Positions 1 to 9,946 of a stretch of DNA of 64,000 nt are shown one piece after another. Both the position numbers and the translations under genes were made by a program. Within the stretch, counting starts at the first letter, position 1. Every line of letters starts with the position of its first letter. Source of the DNA: Saccharopolyspora soli (GTDB lineage: Bacteria; Actinomycetota; Actinomycetes; Mycobacteriales; Pseudonocardiaceae); contig NZ_JALBWV010000031.1 in NCBI RefSeq assembly GCF_022678645.1, positions 1 to 64,000 on the forward strand, read 5' to 3'. The notes beneath the pieces were generated by a model, which saw only the letters and a list, made by a program, of their open reading frames with translations, was not told the origin of the DNA and searched no databases.

Positions 1-114
1 CCCCCCACACCCCCAAACCCAAAATCCCCGGGGGGGGGGGGGCCTCTTTTTTTAAAAAACCCCCCCCCCCGGGGGGGGGGGGCGGGGGGGGGGGCCCCCC
101 GGCCCCCCCCCCCA
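1..114. other. Corrupted low-complexity contig end
   Basis: The first ~114 bases are almost entirely runs of C, G, T and A (for example G runs of 12 or more), quite unlike the codon-structured sequence that follows. I read this as sequencing or assembly damage at a contig edge. It distorts the C-terminus of the HAD gene that runs into it. Confidence 0.85.
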
Positions 115-801
115 CGACCGGAGGGCTGCGACGACGGCGTCGGTGTCGGCGAGGTCCGGTAGGACGAAGTGCGCGCCCGCGCCGCGGAGGTCGTCTTCGC
201 TGCTGCGACCGGTGGCGACACCGACCGCGACGGCGCCGAAGTGCAGCGCGCCCGCGACGTCGTGCGGCGTGTCGCCGACGACCACGACGGAGTCCGGGGA
301 GATCGGCCTGCCGTGCCGGTTGGCGGTCTTGGTCACCGAATCGGCGATCAGGTCGTGGCGGTGCATCGAGCCAGCACCGAAGCCGCCGATCTCGAAGTCG
401 ACGTGGTGGTGCAGGTCGAAGGATTCGAGCTTGTGGAACGCGACCTCGGCGAGGTTGCCGGTCACCAGCGTCTGGGTGAATCCCGGCTCCACGGCCAGCG
501 TCTGCAGCGCCCGCGCCGCTCCGGGCAGTGCGCTGCCGCGCTGCGCGAGTTCATCGCGCGTCGCGGCGACTGCGCTGGTCAGCGCGGCGAACATGGCCGA
601 CACGGTGGCTGCGTCGGTCGGGCTGTCGTGGATCTTGAGCACATCGGTGGTGATGGCCAGTTCGGTGCGACCGGCGGTGTCCGGCATGCGTAGCAACGGC
701 TTTCCGGTGACGTCCACGAGCGCCTGGTGGTACCAGCGGGGGCCGAAGCCCCTGGCGTCGACGAGGGTCAGATCGATGTCCCACAGCACGAGTCGCGTCA
801 C
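52..801 (-). CDS. HAD-family hydrolase (3' end corrupted)
   Basis: Haloacid dehalogenase-superfamily phosphatase resembling the phosphoglycolate phosphatase/beta-phosphoglucomutase branch. The N-terminus carries motif I (DIDLTLVD, nucleophile Asp at residue 8). Motif II is the Thr in LVTGN, and the C-terminal VVGDTPHDVAGA supplies the acidic metal-binding motif. A cap domain of about 70 residues lies between. The substrate cannot be told from sequence. The last ~18 residues (Gly/Pro only) come from the damaged first 114 bases, so the true end is not in this window; the reliable protein ends near AALRS. Homologues are about 230-240 aa, so little is missing. Confidence 0.85.
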   Translation of the reverse strand: MTRLVLWDIDLTLVDARGFGPRWYHQALVDVTGKPLLRMPDTAGRTELAITTDVLKIHDSPTDAATVSAMFAALTSAVAATRDELAQRGSALPGAARALQTLAVEPGFTQTLVTGNLAEVAFHKLESFDLHHHVDFEIGGFGAGSMHRHDLIADSVTKTANRHGRPISPDSVVVVGDTPHDVAGALHFGAVAVGVATGRSSEDDLRGAGAHFVLPDLADTDAVVAALRSWGGGPGGPPPRPPPPGGGVF

Positions 802-922
802 CGCATCATCCTGCCAGCCGAACGCGCCCGAGGGGGAGCCCAGCGCTATCCGAGGAGGCCGGGAGGTCCTGTTGGCTGTCCTCGAACTTCGAGCGGTCGA
901 TCAGCCGCGCTGGGCGCGGAAA

Positions 923-1333
923 TCAGCCCGGTAGGAAGCTCAGCCGGACCCGGCGGACCGGATTGTCCACATTGGTGTCCACCAGGCACACCGACTGCCA
1001 GGTGCCCAGCGCGAGTTGGCCGCCCAGCACCGGGATCGACGCGTACGGCGGGAGGAACGCGGGCAGCACGTGGTCCCGACCGTGGCCCGGTGAACCGTGC
1101 CGGTGCCGCCAGCGGTCGTCCGCGGGCAGCAGTTCGCGCAGCGCGGCGAGCAGGTCGTCGTCGCTGCCCGCGCCGGTCTCGATGATCGCCAGCCCGGCGG
1201 TCGCGTGCGGCACCCAAACGTTGAGCAGGCCGTCACGGGCTCCGGCCGAGCGCAGGAAGCGCGCGCACTCGGCGCCCAGGTCGTGGACGACCTCCGCGGC
1301 GCCGGTCCGGACCTCGATTTCCTCGGTGTGCAT
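923..1333 (-). CDS. YjbQ family (UPF0047) protein
   Basis: Small cytosolic protein (136 aa) of the YjbQ/UPF0047 family, members of which have been called secondary thiamine-phosphate synthases from suppression of thiE mutants; the physiological role is unclear. Family hallmarks visible are the HATAGLAIIE segment, the RHRHGSPGHGRDH stretch, and the C-terminal GTWQSVCLVD followed by the RRVRLSFLPG strand. I start it at the ATG of MHTEEIEV, where family similarity begins, rather than 23 codons upstream. It is divergent from the aminotransferase-like gene, with ~55 bp between their starts that must hold both promoters. Confidence 0.85.
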   Translation of the reverse strand: MHTEEIEVRTGAAEVVHDLGAECARFLRSAGARDGLLNVWVPHATAGLAIIETGAGSDDDLLAALRELLPADDRWRHRHGSPGHGRDHVLPAFLPPYASIPVLGGQLALGTWQSVCLVDTNVDNPVRRVRLSFLPG

Positions 1334-1389
1334 GTGGCAACCGTAGGCAGTCGTTCCGGAATCGGCTTGCGCGGTGCGAGGATGCGGGC

Positions 1390-2421
1390 ATGCGAGAGGC
1401 ATTCGGTGCGAAGTTCGACGTTCCGGACGGCTATCTGAACACCGCGAGCATCGGTATCCCGCCCACCGACGCGGTCCGCGCGCTCACCGAATCGGTGGCG
1501 CGTTGGGGAAGCGGCCTGGACCGGCCGGAGGACTTCGACCCAGCCGTGGCCAGCGCGCGGGCGGCATTCGCCCGGCTGATCGGCACCGCTGCCGATCGAG
1601 TGGCGATCGGGTCGACCGCCTCCCAGCTCATCGGCCTGGTCGCGGCGAGCCTGCCGGACGGCGCCCGAGTGCTGGTCGCGAACCAGGACTTCACCAGCGT
1701 GCTCTTCCCGTTCGCCGCGCAGCAGGACCGGGACGTGCGGGTGACCGAGGTGGAGCTGTCCGAGATCGCCGACCACGCCGCTGACTACGACGTGGTCGCG
1801 GTGAGCGCGGTGCAGTCCAGTGACGGCCGGATCGCCGACCTCGACGCGCTGCGGCAGATCGCCACTTCGACCTCGACGCGGGTGTTGCTCGACGTGACGC
1901 AGGCGGTCGGCTGGCTGCCGCTGCGGCTCGACTGGGCCGACTGGGTCGTCGGTGCCGCTTACAAATGGCTGCTGTCGCCGCGCGGCGCCGCCTGGCTCGC
2001 CGTGCACCCGGATGCGCCCGATATCCGGCCGAGCAGTGCGAACTGGTACGCGAGCGACGACCCGTGGAACACCACGTACGGCTTGCCGCTGCGGCTGGCC
2101 GACGACGCACGTGCGCTCGACCTCTCGCCGACCTGGTTCGCGCAGGTCGGAGCGGCTGCGGCGATGGACTGGCTGGCCGGGCTGGACATGACTGCGGTGG
2201 CCGAGCACTGCGTCGGGCTGGCCGACGAGTTCCGGACTGCGCTGGACCTGCCACCTGCGGGTTCGGCGATCGTCTCGGTGCAGGTGCCCGACGCGGTGGC
2301 GAAACTGACCGCGGCGGGAATTTCCTGCGCGATGCGGGCGGGCCGGGCCCGGTTGTCGTTCCACCTGTACAACACCGCGGCGGACGTCGAACGAGCGGTC
2401 AACGCCCTGCGGTCGGCATGA
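1390..2421 (+). CDS. Aminotransferase class V-fold PLP enzyme
   Basis: A 343-aa fold-type I PLP enzyme of the class V aminotransferase/cysteine desulfurase superfamily. The N-terminal GYLNTASIGIPP is typical of the group. LLDVTQAVGWLPL provides the PLP-contacting Asp and the downstream Gln, and GAAYKWLLSPRG contains the Schiff-base lysine. There is no desulfurase-type cysteine loop, so a transaminase, epimerase or isopenicillin-N-epimerase-like role fits better than sulfur transfer. Substrate is unknown. It has its own short divergent promoter region shared with yjbQ and ends before a new membrane-protein gene. Confidence 0.82.
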   Translation: MREAFGAKFDVPDGYLNTASIGIPPTDAVRALTESVARWGSGLDRPEDFDPAVASARAAFARLIGTAADRVAIGSTASQLIGLVAASLPDGARVLVANQDFTSVLFPFAAQQDRDVRVTEVELSEIADHAADYDVVAVSAVQSSDGRIADLDALRQIATSTSTRVLLDVTQAVGWLPLRLDWADWVVGAAYKWLLSPRGAAWLAVHPDAPDIRPSSANWYASDDPWNTTYGLPLRLADDARALDLSPTWFAQVGAAAAMDWLAGLDMTAVAEHCVGLADEFRTALDLPPAGSAIVSVQVPDAVAKLTAAGISCAMRAGRARLSFHLYNTAADVERAVNALRSA

Positions 2422-2505
2422 CCATCACGTCAGGGGTGTCCCCCTCGTGATCCGCAACCGCTAACGTTGGTGCCCGTGCCGGACCGACAAGGCAGGCCCG
2501 AAGAG

Positions 2506-3288
2506 ATGACGGGTGCACAAGCCAACACGCAGCGCGAAACCACCCCGCTGCGGCGCGACAACACGCGCATCAGGCCGGATCGCGCGGCAGTGCCCCCCGA
2601 ACCGGAGCAGGCCACCCGGCCCGCGTTCGCCCCGCCACCCCGGCGCGACCCGCCGCCACCGGTTCGCCAGCCGACGAGCCGACAGGCCCCGGTTCCGGAA
2701 GCACGGCGGATCACGCCGATCGGCTGGGTGCTGCGCGGGCTCGTGCTGTTCGCGATCTCGGTGTTGTCCGGGCTGATCTGGCTGCTGCTCAAACCGGGCG
2801 GGGACGACGAGGCGGCCCCGCCGCCGGATCCGCCCCGGTACGAATTCACGCTGATCCGCCGGGAAGAAGCGTTCCAGGGCTGTCAGAACGTCTCGACGGA
2901 CAAGATCAGGAACTTCTTCCAGCAGCACGAGTGCGCGCACCTCACCCGCGCGCTCTACAACACCAAGCTGCCCAACGGCACCCGAGTGCTGACCTCGGTC
3001 ATCACCGTGCTGATGCCGGATGCGGCCGGTGCGCAGCAGCTCAACGACCTGACCACGCGGGACGGCACCGGCAACATCCGGGACCTGGTCGACGACGAGC
3101 GCGACGGCACCAAGGACATGCCCGACCTGGATGATGACGCCTACGCCTCCGGACGCCAGGACCGGCTGGTGGTGATCGGCGACTCGGCCTACTTCGACAA
3201 GTCCACCCCGAAGAAGGACCCGGCGCTGCTGGACGTCACCAACGAAGCCCTGAAGCTCGGCTGGCCCCAGGATCAATCACCGCGCTGA
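2506..3288 (+). CDS. Single-pass membrane protein with Pro-rich cytoplasmic N-terminus
   Basis: Unrecognised 260-aa protein. Residues 1-70 are Arg/Pro-rich and probably disordered in the cytoplasm. Residues ~73-95 form one hydrophobic helix ending in LLLKPGG, and the remaining ~165 residues form a soluble domain outside the membrane. That domain has two cysteines (in FQGCQN and QHECAHL) that could form a disulfide. The ATG at 2506 is preferred because similarity to the typical MTG/MT start is better than for the TTG 13 codons upstream; the ribosome site is weak for both. It converges on the DUF4439 gene with a palindrome between them. Confidence 0.65.
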   Translation: MTGAQANTQRETTPLRRDNTRIRPDRAAVPPEPEQATRPAFAPPPRRDPPPPVRQPTSRQAPVPEARRITPIGWVLRGLVLFAISVLSGLIWLLLKPGGDDEAAPPPDPPRYEFTLIRREEAFQGCQNVSTDKIRNFFQQHECAHLTRALYNTKLPNGTRVLTSVITVLMPDAAGAQQLNDLTTRDGTGNIRDLVDDERDGTKDMPDLDDDAYASGRQDRLVVIGDSAYFDKSTPKKDPALLDVTNEALKLGWPQDQSPR

Positions 3289-3304
3289 CCAAGCCCGTTG
3301 GCGC

Positions 3305-3322
3305 CGATTTCGCGCGAAATCG
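3305..3322. repeat. 18-bp perfect palindrome CGATTTCGCGCGAAATCG
   Basis: A perfect 18-bp palindrome between the convergent membrane-protein and DUF4439 genes, just short of the latter's stop. The same core occurs again, extended to 22 bp, at 53904-53925. It is AT-richer than its surroundings, so it may be a protein binding site rather than a terminator. Confidence 0.7.
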
Positions 3323-3323
3323 C

Positions 3324-3770
3324 TCAGGGCTGGCCGGGGAAGGGGTTGGTGGCTGGCTGCTGGCCGATGGTGAGCCGCCACCTGGTGGCCCGAGTGGCCG
3401 ACGTGGTGAGCCCATCCAGCGCGGTGCCTCGCAACGCGGCGTCCTCGGTGTTCTCCAACACCGACCGCCAGCCGATCTCGCAGTCGTTCTCCGCCTTGAC
3501 CAGCAGCCCGATGGCCGACTTCTGGTCGCCTACCGGCTCCCCGACGTCGTAGGCGGGCTGCGCCACCGCCGACGGTTGCGCCGCGTCGCGCAGCGCGCGC
3601 TCCGCGGTGTCGCGCAGCCGCTGGTGCTGCGCCACCGCGTCGTCGATCGCATCGCGCACGCGAGCTTCGCCCGCGAACGCGCTCGCCAGCCCGTACACCC
3701 ACAGCGCCGCGTGCTCCGCGCTCAACGCGCTGCGCAACGCGTTGCCCGCGTCCGCCGAAAGCTCCGTCAC
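3324..3770 (-). CDS. Ferritin-like DUF4439 protein
   Basis: 148-aa all-helical protein of the DUF4439 ferritin-like family common in actinobacteria. The N-terminal ALSAEHAALWVYGL and the later AENDCEIGWRSVLE give the paired Glu/His-type helices of the fold, but I cannot confirm a metal site. Its start overlaps the 3' end of the upstream lipoprotein gene by 4 bp, implying translational coupling. The pair sits immediately upstream of rimP on the opposite strand. Cellular role unknown. Confidence 0.8.
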   Translation of the reverse strand: MTELSADAGNALRSALSAEHAALWVYGLASAFAGEARVRDAIDDAVAQHQRLRDTAERALRDAAQPSAVAQPAYDVGEPVGDQKSAIGLLVKAENDCEIGWRSVLENTEDAALRGTALDGLTTSATRATRWRLTIGQQPATNPFPGQP

Positions 3771-4258
3771 CCCAGCACCTCCCGCAGGCTCGCGCAGCTC
3801 GCCGAGATCGATCCCACCAGTCCGGCTCGATAGGTCGGCAGGCCGGGCACCAGTCGTGCGGCCTTCTGCTGCGCCAAGGACAGCGCGTCTCGCAGCACCT
3901 TCGCCGCCGCGTCCGAGGCACCCGGGGAAGGTGGCGGCGCCACGTCGGGCACCGACGGCGGGTCCTCCGGGTCAGGCGGGTTGACCCGGTCGATTTCCCG
4001 CTGCATCGCCTCGGCGTGCGCGGAGCGCGCGGCGGCCACCTCGTTGGCAGCATCGGCCAGCCCCGAATGGGCCTGCGCGATCGCCCTCGCCAGCTGCGCG
4101 TCGGACTTCGCCGCGGTCGCCAGCGCCACCAGCGGATCGGGTTCGTCGGACGCGGAGCTGCACGCAGTGGTCAACGCGGCGGCCACCGGAACGGCCGCGA
4201 ACAACCGCAGCACGCTCCGCCGCCGCAGCACCGGCCAGGCTCGCGAGGGGGATTCCAC
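3767..4258 (-). CDS. Lipoprotein with coiled-coil-like Ala-rich body
   Basis: 163-aa predicted lipoprotein. An Arg-rich n-region (LRRRSVLRLF) and a short hydrophobic stretch lead to the lipobox LTTAC, with the lipidated cysteine at residue 33. The mature part is Ala/Glu-rich helix (residues ~45-90), then a Pro-rich linker (~93-110), then another helix. The first gene of a two-gene unit with the DUF4439 ferritin-like gene, overlapping it by 4 bp. No enzymatic motif is visible. Function unknown; co-occurrence suggests the two proteins act together. Confidence 0.72.
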   Translation of the reverse strand: MESPSRAWPVLRRRSVLRLFAAVPVAAALTTACSSASDEPDPLVALATAAKSDAQLARAIAQAHSGLADAANEVAAARSAHAEAMQREIDRVNPPDPEDPPSVPDVAPPPSPGASDAAAKVLRDALSLAQQKAARLVPGLPTYRAGLVGSISASCASLREVLG

Positions 4259-4821
4259 GCCGCCTTATCCTGCCAGGCGATCAACCCGGCGAATGCCCCG
4301 GCACCGCACGCGGCGAGCCACCGGTTCGCGCACCCCGCGGGCGCCGCGGTTCACCTCGGACGGCCAGCGGTGCGAACCGGTCCTTGCACCCGCTTGGAGT
4401 TCGCGCGGATAAGGCCTTGGGCGGGTTCGAACTGCACGTTTCGTCAGGCAAGCGGCGCCAGCCGCTTTCGGCCACCTACGCGACTTGTTGCACCGCCGCT
4501 GGTTCTCAGGCGTCGCCTGGCGAGAACAGCCCCAGCGCCGTGTATTGGTCATACATAGGTCGGGGATCCCGGAGCCCAGGCGGCGTCTGAGGTTCCGCTG
4601 CCCGCACCGCTGCGCAAGCCGGTTCGTGCACCCTCTCAGTCCCGGGCGCAATCCGCCGATCGTTGGGGTCCCACACCGCGCTTGGGTGCGGGTGGACGCG
4701 ATACTCTGGGCGACCGCGGCTTGCACGGGCAGCACTGGCTCGTGCAAGTCCCGCGAGATGTCCAGCGTCGCGAAATTGCCGGTCTGAACCAGACCCCGAT
4801 CGAAACCTAGGGAGTGCCAAC
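4259..4821. other. Divergent intergenic region with repeat copy A
   Basis: A 563-bp stretch between divergent genes (lipoprotein on minus, rimP on plus). It contains one copy of the large structured repeat (4446-4616). Apart from that and the rimP ribosome site I see no credible gene; the open frames here follow the repeat and lack conserved features. Promoters for both flanking units must lie here, but none stands out convincingly. Confidence 0.6.
4446..4616 (-). repeat. Large structured intergenic repeat, copy A
   Basis: Minus-orientation copy of a dispersed element found five times in this window. Paired arms lie at 4505-4520 and 4576-4591 (on the element strand CTCAGACGCCGCCTGG and CCAGGCGACGCCTGAG). 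Between them is the conserved CCGGGATCCCCGAC and a GGGGCTGT block. A smaller second hairpin of the AAGCGGC/GCCGCTT type sits at 4450-4467. The flank GCGGTGCGGG precedes the first arm, as in the other copies. Confidence 0.85.
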
Positions 4822-5379
4822 GTGTCCAGCCCGCCGCGCGGTGCGATCACCGCGCAGCTGGAGCCCGTCGTAGCCGAGGCCGTGTCTCGAACGGGCTTCG
4901 ACCTGGAGGAGTTCGACGTGCAGCAGGCAGGCCGCCGTCGACTGATCAAGGTCGTCATCGACTCCGACGACGGGGTCGGGCTCGACGAGATCTCCGACGT
5001 CAGTCGCGCGGTGTCGGAGGTGTTGGACGCGCACGAGCACGTCCTGGCCGGTTCCTACACGCTGGAGGTCACCTCACCCGGCGTGGACCGGCCGCTGACC
5101 CGCGTTCGGCACTGGCGACGCGCCCGCTACCGGCTGGTCAAGATCAGGTTCCGCGACGGCGAGCAGTTGGTGGCACGCGCCGGAGAAGCCGATGATGGAG
5201 GTGTCACGGTGCTGGTCGGCGGCGAACTGCGCCGAGTGGCCTACCGTGATGTCGAGCGCGCGGTGGTCGAGGTGGAGTTCCAGCAGCCACCGGCGGAGGA
5301 TTTGGTCAGGCTGGAGCGGGCTGCGGGCGGCGTTTCCCAGCAGGGGGACGACCGGGAAGACACGGAGGAGTCGAGGTGA
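4822..5379 (+). CDS. rimP: Ribosome maturation factor RimP
   Basis: 185-aa 30S assembly factor that helps the S12/S9 region mature before 30S joining. The two-domain RimP pattern is visible: an N-terminal alpha/beta domain (residues ~5-80, with [22 protein letters not shown]), then [13 protein letters not shown], the family signature, and a C-terminal SH3-like barrel. The last ~25 residues are acidic. GTG at 4822 is chosen over the in-frame upstream extension because a GGGAG ribosome site sits 7 bp ahead and homologues begin here. Its stop overlaps the nusA start (GTGA), so it leads the nusA-infB operon. Confidence 0.93.
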   Translation: MSSPPRGAITAQLEPVVAEAVSRTGFDLEEFDVQQAGRRRLIKVVIDSDDGVGLDEISDVSRAVSEVLDAHEHVLAGSYTLEVTSPGVDRPLTRVRHWRRARYRLVKIRFRDGEQLVARAGEADDGGVTVLVGGELRRVAYRDVERAVVEVEFQQPPAEDLVRLERAAGGVSQQGDDREDTEESR

Positions 5380-6446
5380 ACGTCGACATCGCGGCGCTGC
5401 GGGCGATCGAACGCGACAAGGACATCCCGTTCGAGACGGTTCTGGAAGCGATCGAATCGGCCCTGCTCACCGCATACCGCCACACCGAGGGACACCAGCC
5501 GCACGCACGGGTGGAGGTGGACCGCAAGACCGGCGTCGTGCGGGTGATCGCCCACACCTTGGCCGCCGACGGCACCGTGCAGGAGGAGTGGGACGACACC
5601 CCGGAGGGCTTCGGGCGGATCGCGGCGACCACGGCGCGGCAGGTCATCCTGCAGCGGCTGCGCGACGCCGAGCACGAGCGGACCTTCGGCGAGTTCTCCG
5701 CGAAGGAAGGCGAGATCCTCGGCGGGGTCATCCAGCGCGATGCGCGCGCCAATTCGCGCGGCATGGTCGTCGTGCAGTTCGGGGACAGCGAAGGTGTGAT
5801 CCCGGCCGCCGAGCAGGTGCCGGGGGAGAACTACGAGCACGGCACCCGGATCAAGTGCTACGTCTACGGCGTTTCGCGGAGTGCGCGCGGTCCGCAGATC
5901 ACCCTGTCGCGCACCCACCCGAACCTGGTCCGGCGGCTGTTCGCGCTGGAGGTTCCGGAGATCGCCGACGGCACCGTGGAGATTCCTGCGGTGGCGCGGG
6001 AGGCCGGGCACCGCTCCAAGATCGCGGTGCGCTCGACGGTCTCCGGGGTCAACGCCAAGGGCGCCTGCATCGGGCCGATGGGCTCGCGGGTGCGCAACGT
6101 GATGAGCGAGCTCGGCGGCGAGAAGATCGACATCATCGACTACTCGGACGACCCGGCGACCTTCGTCGGCAACGCGCTGTCACCGGCGAAGGTAGTGTCG
6201 GTGGAGGTCGTCGACGAGCGCACCAAGACCGCTCGGGTGGTCGTGCCGGACTTCCAGCTCTCGCTGGCGATCGGCAAGGAAGGCCAGAACGCCCGGCTGG
6301 CGGCGCGGCTGACCGGCTGGCGGATCGACATCCGCAGCGATGCCGACCCCGGTGCGCCCGCCACCTCGGCGGGCCAGCCCCCGGCGCAAGCGTCCGGTCT
6401 CGACCCCGCGGTGGACGGTCTGCCGACCGTGGGTTCGGCCGAGTGA
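5376..6446 (+). CDS. nusA: Transcription termination/antitermination factor NusA
   Basis: 356-aa RNA polymerase-binding factor controlling pausing, termination and antitermination. The N-terminal domain (1-~105, [17 protein letters not shown]) binds polymerase. An S1 domain (~108-180, [11 protein letters not shown]) follows, and then KH1 and KH2 (~200-325), with [20 protein letters not shown] and the second-[20 protein letters not shown]. The C-terminal acidic repeats of enterobacterial NusA are absent, as usual in actinobacteria. It overlaps rimP by 4 bp and is followed by ylxR. Confidence 0.95.
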   Translation: MNVDIAALRAIERDKDIPFETVLEAIESALLTAYRHTEGHQPHARVEVDRKTGVVRVIAHTLAADGTVQEEWDDTPEGFGRIAATTARQVILQRLRDAEHERTFGEFSAKEGEILGGVIQRDARANSRGMVVVQFGDSEGVIPAAEQVPGENYEHGTRIKCYVYGVSRSARGPQITLSRTHPNLVRRLFALEVPEIADGTVEIPAVAREAGHRSKIAVRSTVSGVNAKGACIGPMGSRVRNVMSELGGEKIDIIDYSDDPATFVGNALSPAKVVSVEVVDERTKTARVVVPDFQLSLAIGKEGQNARLAARLTGWRIDIRSDADPGAPATSAGQPPAQASGLDPAVDGLPTVGSAE

Positions 6447-6538
6447 CGTCGTCGGGTTAGAATCGCAGGAGGTTCGACGCGAGGGGAGCGACAATCGGCA
6501 CACGGGAAACCGGTGAGCACGGCGCGAGCTGTGGACCG

Positions 6539-6874
6539 GTGCGTACGTGTGTGGGATGTCGAATCCGGACGTCATCCTCCGAGCTACTGCGTGTGGTGGC
6601 TGAGGTCGGTCGGGTGGGTCCCGTCGCTGTTCCCGATCCACGACGTCGGCAACCGGGCCGGGGAGCATGGTTGCATCCCGCTCCGGCATGCCTTCGTCTG
6701 GCCGAGCGGCGTCGGGCGTTTCCGCGTGCACTGCGTGTGCCGGGACCGGTCGACACCTCAGCCGTGTGGGACCACTTGAGTGCCAGCCGACCGCAGCCGG
6801 TGGCTCACGACATGACCGACGTGGGATCCGTCCCGCGCCAGGCAACTGAAGGAAAGCAGGTCGACCCGTCATGA
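6539..6874 (+). CDS. ylxR: YlxR (DUF448/RnpM) RNA-binding protein
   Basis: Small basic protein of the YlxR family, shown in Bacillus to bind RNase P RNA and modulate its activity. The signature RTCVGCR opens the protein, followed by [21 protein letters not shown] and the Arg-rich [13 protein letters not shown] at 6539 is the only start near the conserved region; the frame stays open upstream for ~25 codons without a usable start, although an AGGAGG lies near 6467. The tail after residue ~75 is unlike relatives and may be unstructured. It sits between nusA and infB, the classic position. Confidence 0.85.
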   Translation: MRTCVGCRIRTSSSELLRVVAEVGRVGPVAVPDPRRRQPGRGAWLHPAPACLRLAERRRAFPRALRVPGPVDTSAVWDHLSASRPQPVAHDMTDVGSVPRQATEGKQVDPS

Positions 6875-6966
6875 ATCAGCCGTGAAGCTGAAGCCATGAA
6901 CGCGCATCGGCGATAGGACGAGGTCGAGCGGGACTGCCGCCCGGCCTCACCCAGATGAGGAGAGCA

Positions 6967-9936
6967 GTGGCAGGCAAGGCCCGCGTACATGAGCTCGCCA
7001 AAGAGCTCGGTGTTACCAGCAAGGAAGTACTGAACAAGCTCGCCGAGCAGGGCGAGTACGTGAAGTCTGCGTCCTCCACCGTGGAAGCCCCGGTGGCCCG
7101 CAGGCTGCGCGATGCGCTCGCCAAGCCCTCGGCGTCGAAGAAGAGCGACGCCAACGGCGGCGGGAAGCCCGCTCCGGTCGATTCCAGGCCCTCGCGCGCC
7201 GAAGCGGCGGCGCCGAAGCCTGGTCCCAAGCCCGGTCCGCGCCCCGAGGGGCCGGCCGGTGAGCGTCCCAAGCCCGGCCCCAAGCCGGGTCCGAAACCGA
7301 CTCCCAAGCCGGAGCCGGAGGTCAAGCCCGTCGAGCAGGCACCGGCCGCGAAGGCCGAGCCCCGGCAGGGCCCTGGCCCGAAGCCCGGTCCGAAGCAGCA
7401 GGCCCCGAAGCAGTCGGGGCCGAAGCAGGGCGGCGACGGCGATGCCGGTGTCGTCCCGCCGCGTCCGAAGGCGCCCAAGCCGGGACCGCGGCCGCCGCGC
7501 GTCGGCAACAACCCGTTCGGCGTCGGTAGCGGAGCGCCGCAGCAGCGGCCGCCGCGACCCGGCCCCGGTGGTCGCCAGGGCGGTCAGGGTCCCGGTCGCC
7601 AGCACGGCGGCCAGCGGCAGGGCGGCGGTCAGGGTGCTGGCACCGCACCGGCCGCGGGCAACGCACCGCGCGGTGACGGTGGCTCGCGGCCGAATCCGGG
7701 CATGATGCCCCCGCGCCCGAACCCCGGCATGATGCCGCCCCGTCCACCGCGCGGCGGTGGCGGACCCGGCGGTGGCCGCGGCGGCGGTGGTGGTGGCCGT
7801 GGCGGCGGACCCGGCGGTGGCGGCGGCGGTCGTCCCGGCGGTGGCGGCGGCGGTGGTGGTCGTCCCGGTGGGGGTGGCGGTGGCTTCCGCGGTGGCGGTG
7901 GCGGCGGCGCGCCCAGCGGCGCTCCGGCCGGTGGTGGCGGCGGTGGCGGTGGCTTCCGCGGTCGTCCCGGTGGCGGCGGCGGCCGTCCGGGTGGGCCCGG
8001 TGGTCGTGGCGGTGCGGCCGGTGCGTTCGGCCGTCCCGGCGGTCCGGCCAAGCGCGGTCGCAAGTCGAAGCGCCAGAAGCGCCAGGAGTACATGGAGAAC
8101 ATGCAGGCGCCGTCGGTCGGCGGCGTCCGCCTCCCGCGCGGCAGCGGCGAGGTCGTGCGCCTGCGCCGCGGTGCTTCGCTGACCGACTTCGCCGAGAAGA
8201 TCAACGCCAACCCGGCCTCGCTGGTGCAGGCGATGTTCCACCTCGGTGAGATGGTCACCGCGACCCAGTCCGTCTCCGACGAGGTGCTGGAGCTCCTCGG
8301 CCAGGAGATGAACTACCAGATCGAGATGGTCAGTCCGGAGGACGAGGACCGGGAGCTGCTGGAGTCGTTCGACATCAGCTACGGCGACCCGGGCAGCTCC
8401 GAGGACGAGCTGGCGGCGCGTCCGCCGGTGGTGACCGTGATGGGTCACGTCGACCACGGCAAGACCCGGCTGCTGGACACCATCCGCAAGACGAACGTGC
8501 AGGCTGGCGAGGCCGGTGGCATCACCCAGCACATCGGCGCCTACCAGGTCGTCACCAGCCTGGAAGGCAACGAGCGGCCGATCACCTTCATCGACACCCC
8601 GGGTCACGAAGCGTTCACCGCGATGCGTGCCCGTGGTGCGAAGTCGACCGACATCGCCGTGCTGGTGGTGGCCGCCGACGACGGCGTCATGCCGCAGACG
8701 GTGGAGGCGATCAACCACGCCCAGGCCGCCGGGGTGCCGATCGTGGTCGCGGTCAACAAGATCGATGTCGAGGGCGCCAACCCGGCCAAGATCCGCCAGC
8801 AGCTGACCGAGTACAACCTGGTCGCCGAGGAGTACGGCGGCGAAACCATGTTCGTCGACATCTCGGCGAAGCAGGGCACCAACATCGACAGCCTGCTGGA
8901 GGCGATCCTGCTCACCGCGGACGCCACGCTGGACCTGCGGGCGAACCGGAACATGCCCGCCCAGGGCGTGGCGATCGAGGCGCACCTGGACCGCGGTCGC
9001 GGTCCGGTGGCCACGGTGCTGGTGCAGCGCGGCACGCTGCGGGTCGGTGACTCGGTGGTGGCCGGGGACGCCTACGGTCGCGTCCGCCGGATGATCAACG
9101 AGAACGACGAGGACGTCCCGGAGGCGCTGCCGTCGCGGCCGGTGCAGGTCATCGGTTTCACGTCGGTGCCGGGCGCGGGCGACACCTTCCTGGTGGTCGA
9201 CGAGGACCGGGTGGCGCGGCAGATCGCCGACCGCCGCGGGGCTCGCATCCGGGAGGCGCAGAACGCGGCCAAGCGCAAGCGGGTCAGCCTCGAAGACCTG
9301 GACAAGGTGCTCAAGGACACCAACCAGCTCAACCTGATCATCAAGGGTGATAACTCGGGTACCGTCGAGGCGCTCGAAGAGTCGCTGATGAAGATCGACG
9401 TCGGCGAAGACGTCGAGCTGCGGGTGATCCACCGCGGCGTCGGTGGCATCAACGAGTCGGACATCAACCTCGCCACCGCGGAGAACACCATCGTCCTGGG
9501 CTTCAACGTCCGGGCCGAGGGCAAGGCGGCCGAGGTCGCCAACCGCGAGGGCGTGGAGATCCGGTACTACTCGGTGATCTACCGCGCCATCGAGGACATC
9601 GAGCAGGCCCTCAAGGGCATGCTCAAGCCCGAGTACGAGGAAGTCGAGCTGGGCCGGGCCGAGGTCCGCGAGGTCTTCAAGTCCTCCCGGGTCGGCACCA
9701 TCGCGGGTTGCCTGGTCATCGAAGGCATCATCAGGCGCAACGCCAAGGCGCGTCTGCTGCGCGACAACGTGGTGGTCGCCGAGAACCTCAGCATCAACTC
9801 GCTGAAGCGGTTCAAGGACGACGTGACCGAGGTTCGCGAGGGCTTCGAATGCGGTCTGACCCTGGGGTCGTACAACGACATCAAGGTCGGCGACGTCATC
9901 GAGCCCTACGAGATGCGCGAGAAGCCGCGCGAGTGA
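6967..9936 (+). CDS. infB: Translation initiation factor IF-2
   Basis: 989-aa GTPase that delivers fMet-tRNA to the 30S subunit and drives subunit joining. N-terminal IF2N ([18 protein letters not shown]) is followed by a very long linker: Lys/Pro/Gly-rich repeats (~55-235), then nearly pure Gly/Arg/Pro (~255-360). A second IF2N-like segment (~395-440) precedes the G domain. G1 is GHVDHGKT (~492-499), G3 is DTPGHEAF and G4 is NKID, followed by beta-barrel and C1/C2 domains. GTG at 6967 is preferred over the ATG at 6955 because GGAGAG lies at the right distance and relatives start with [10 protein letters not shown]. Confidence 0.96.
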   Translation: MAGKARVHELAKELGVTSKEVLNKLAEQGEYVKSASSTVEAPVARRLRDALAKPSASKKSDANGGGKPAPVDSRPSRAEAAAPKPGPKPGPRPEGPAGERPKPGPKPGPKPTPKPEPEVKPVEQAPAAKAEPRQGPGPKPGPKQQAPKQSGPKQGGDGDAGVVPPRPKAPKPGPRPPRVGNNPFGVGSGAPQQRPPRPGPGGRQGGQGPGRQHGGQRQGGGQGAGTAPAAGNAPRGDGGSRPNPGMMPPRPNPGMMPPRPPRGGGGPGGGRGGGGGGRGGGPGGGGGGRPGGGGGGGGRPGGGGGGFRGGGGGGAPSGAPAGGGGGGGGFRGRPGGGGGRPGGPGGRGGAAGAFGRPGGPAKRGRKSKRQKRQEYMENMQAPSVGGVRLPRGSGEVVRLRRGASLTDFAEKINANPASLVQAMFHLGEMVTATQSVSDEVLELLGQEMNYQIEMVSPEDEDRELLESFDISYGDPGSSEDELAARPPVVTVMGHVDHGKTRLLDTIRKTNVQAGEAGGITQHIGAYQVVTSLEGNERPITFIDTPGHEAFTAMRARGAKSTDIAVLVVAADDGVMPQTVEAINHAQAAGVPIVVAVNKIDVEGANPAKIRQQLTEYNLVAEEYGGETMFVDISAKQGTNIDSLLEAILLTADATLDLRANRNMPAQGVAIEAHLDRGRGPVATVLVQRGTLRVGDSVVAGDAYGRVRRMINENDEDVPEALPSRPVQVIGFTSVPGAGDTFLVVDEDRVARQIADRRGARIREAQNAAKRKRVSLEDLDKVLKDTNQLNLIIKGDNSGTVEALEESLMKIDVGEDVELRVIHRGVGGINESDINLATAENTIVLGFNVRAEGKAAEVANREGVEIRYYSVIYRAIEDIEQALKGMLKPEYEEVELGRAEVREVFKSSRVGTIAGCLVIEGIIRRNAKARLLRDNVVVAENLSINSLKRFKDDVTEVREGFECGLTLGSYNDIKVGDVIEPYEMREKPRE

Positions 9937-9946
9937 GCTGGTTCGC

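Noticed and set aside
7740..8080. Tandem GGCGGT-type repeats inside infB as possible mobile or CRISPR repeat
   Set aside because: They encode the Gly-rich linker in frame; there are no spacers and no flanking cas genes.
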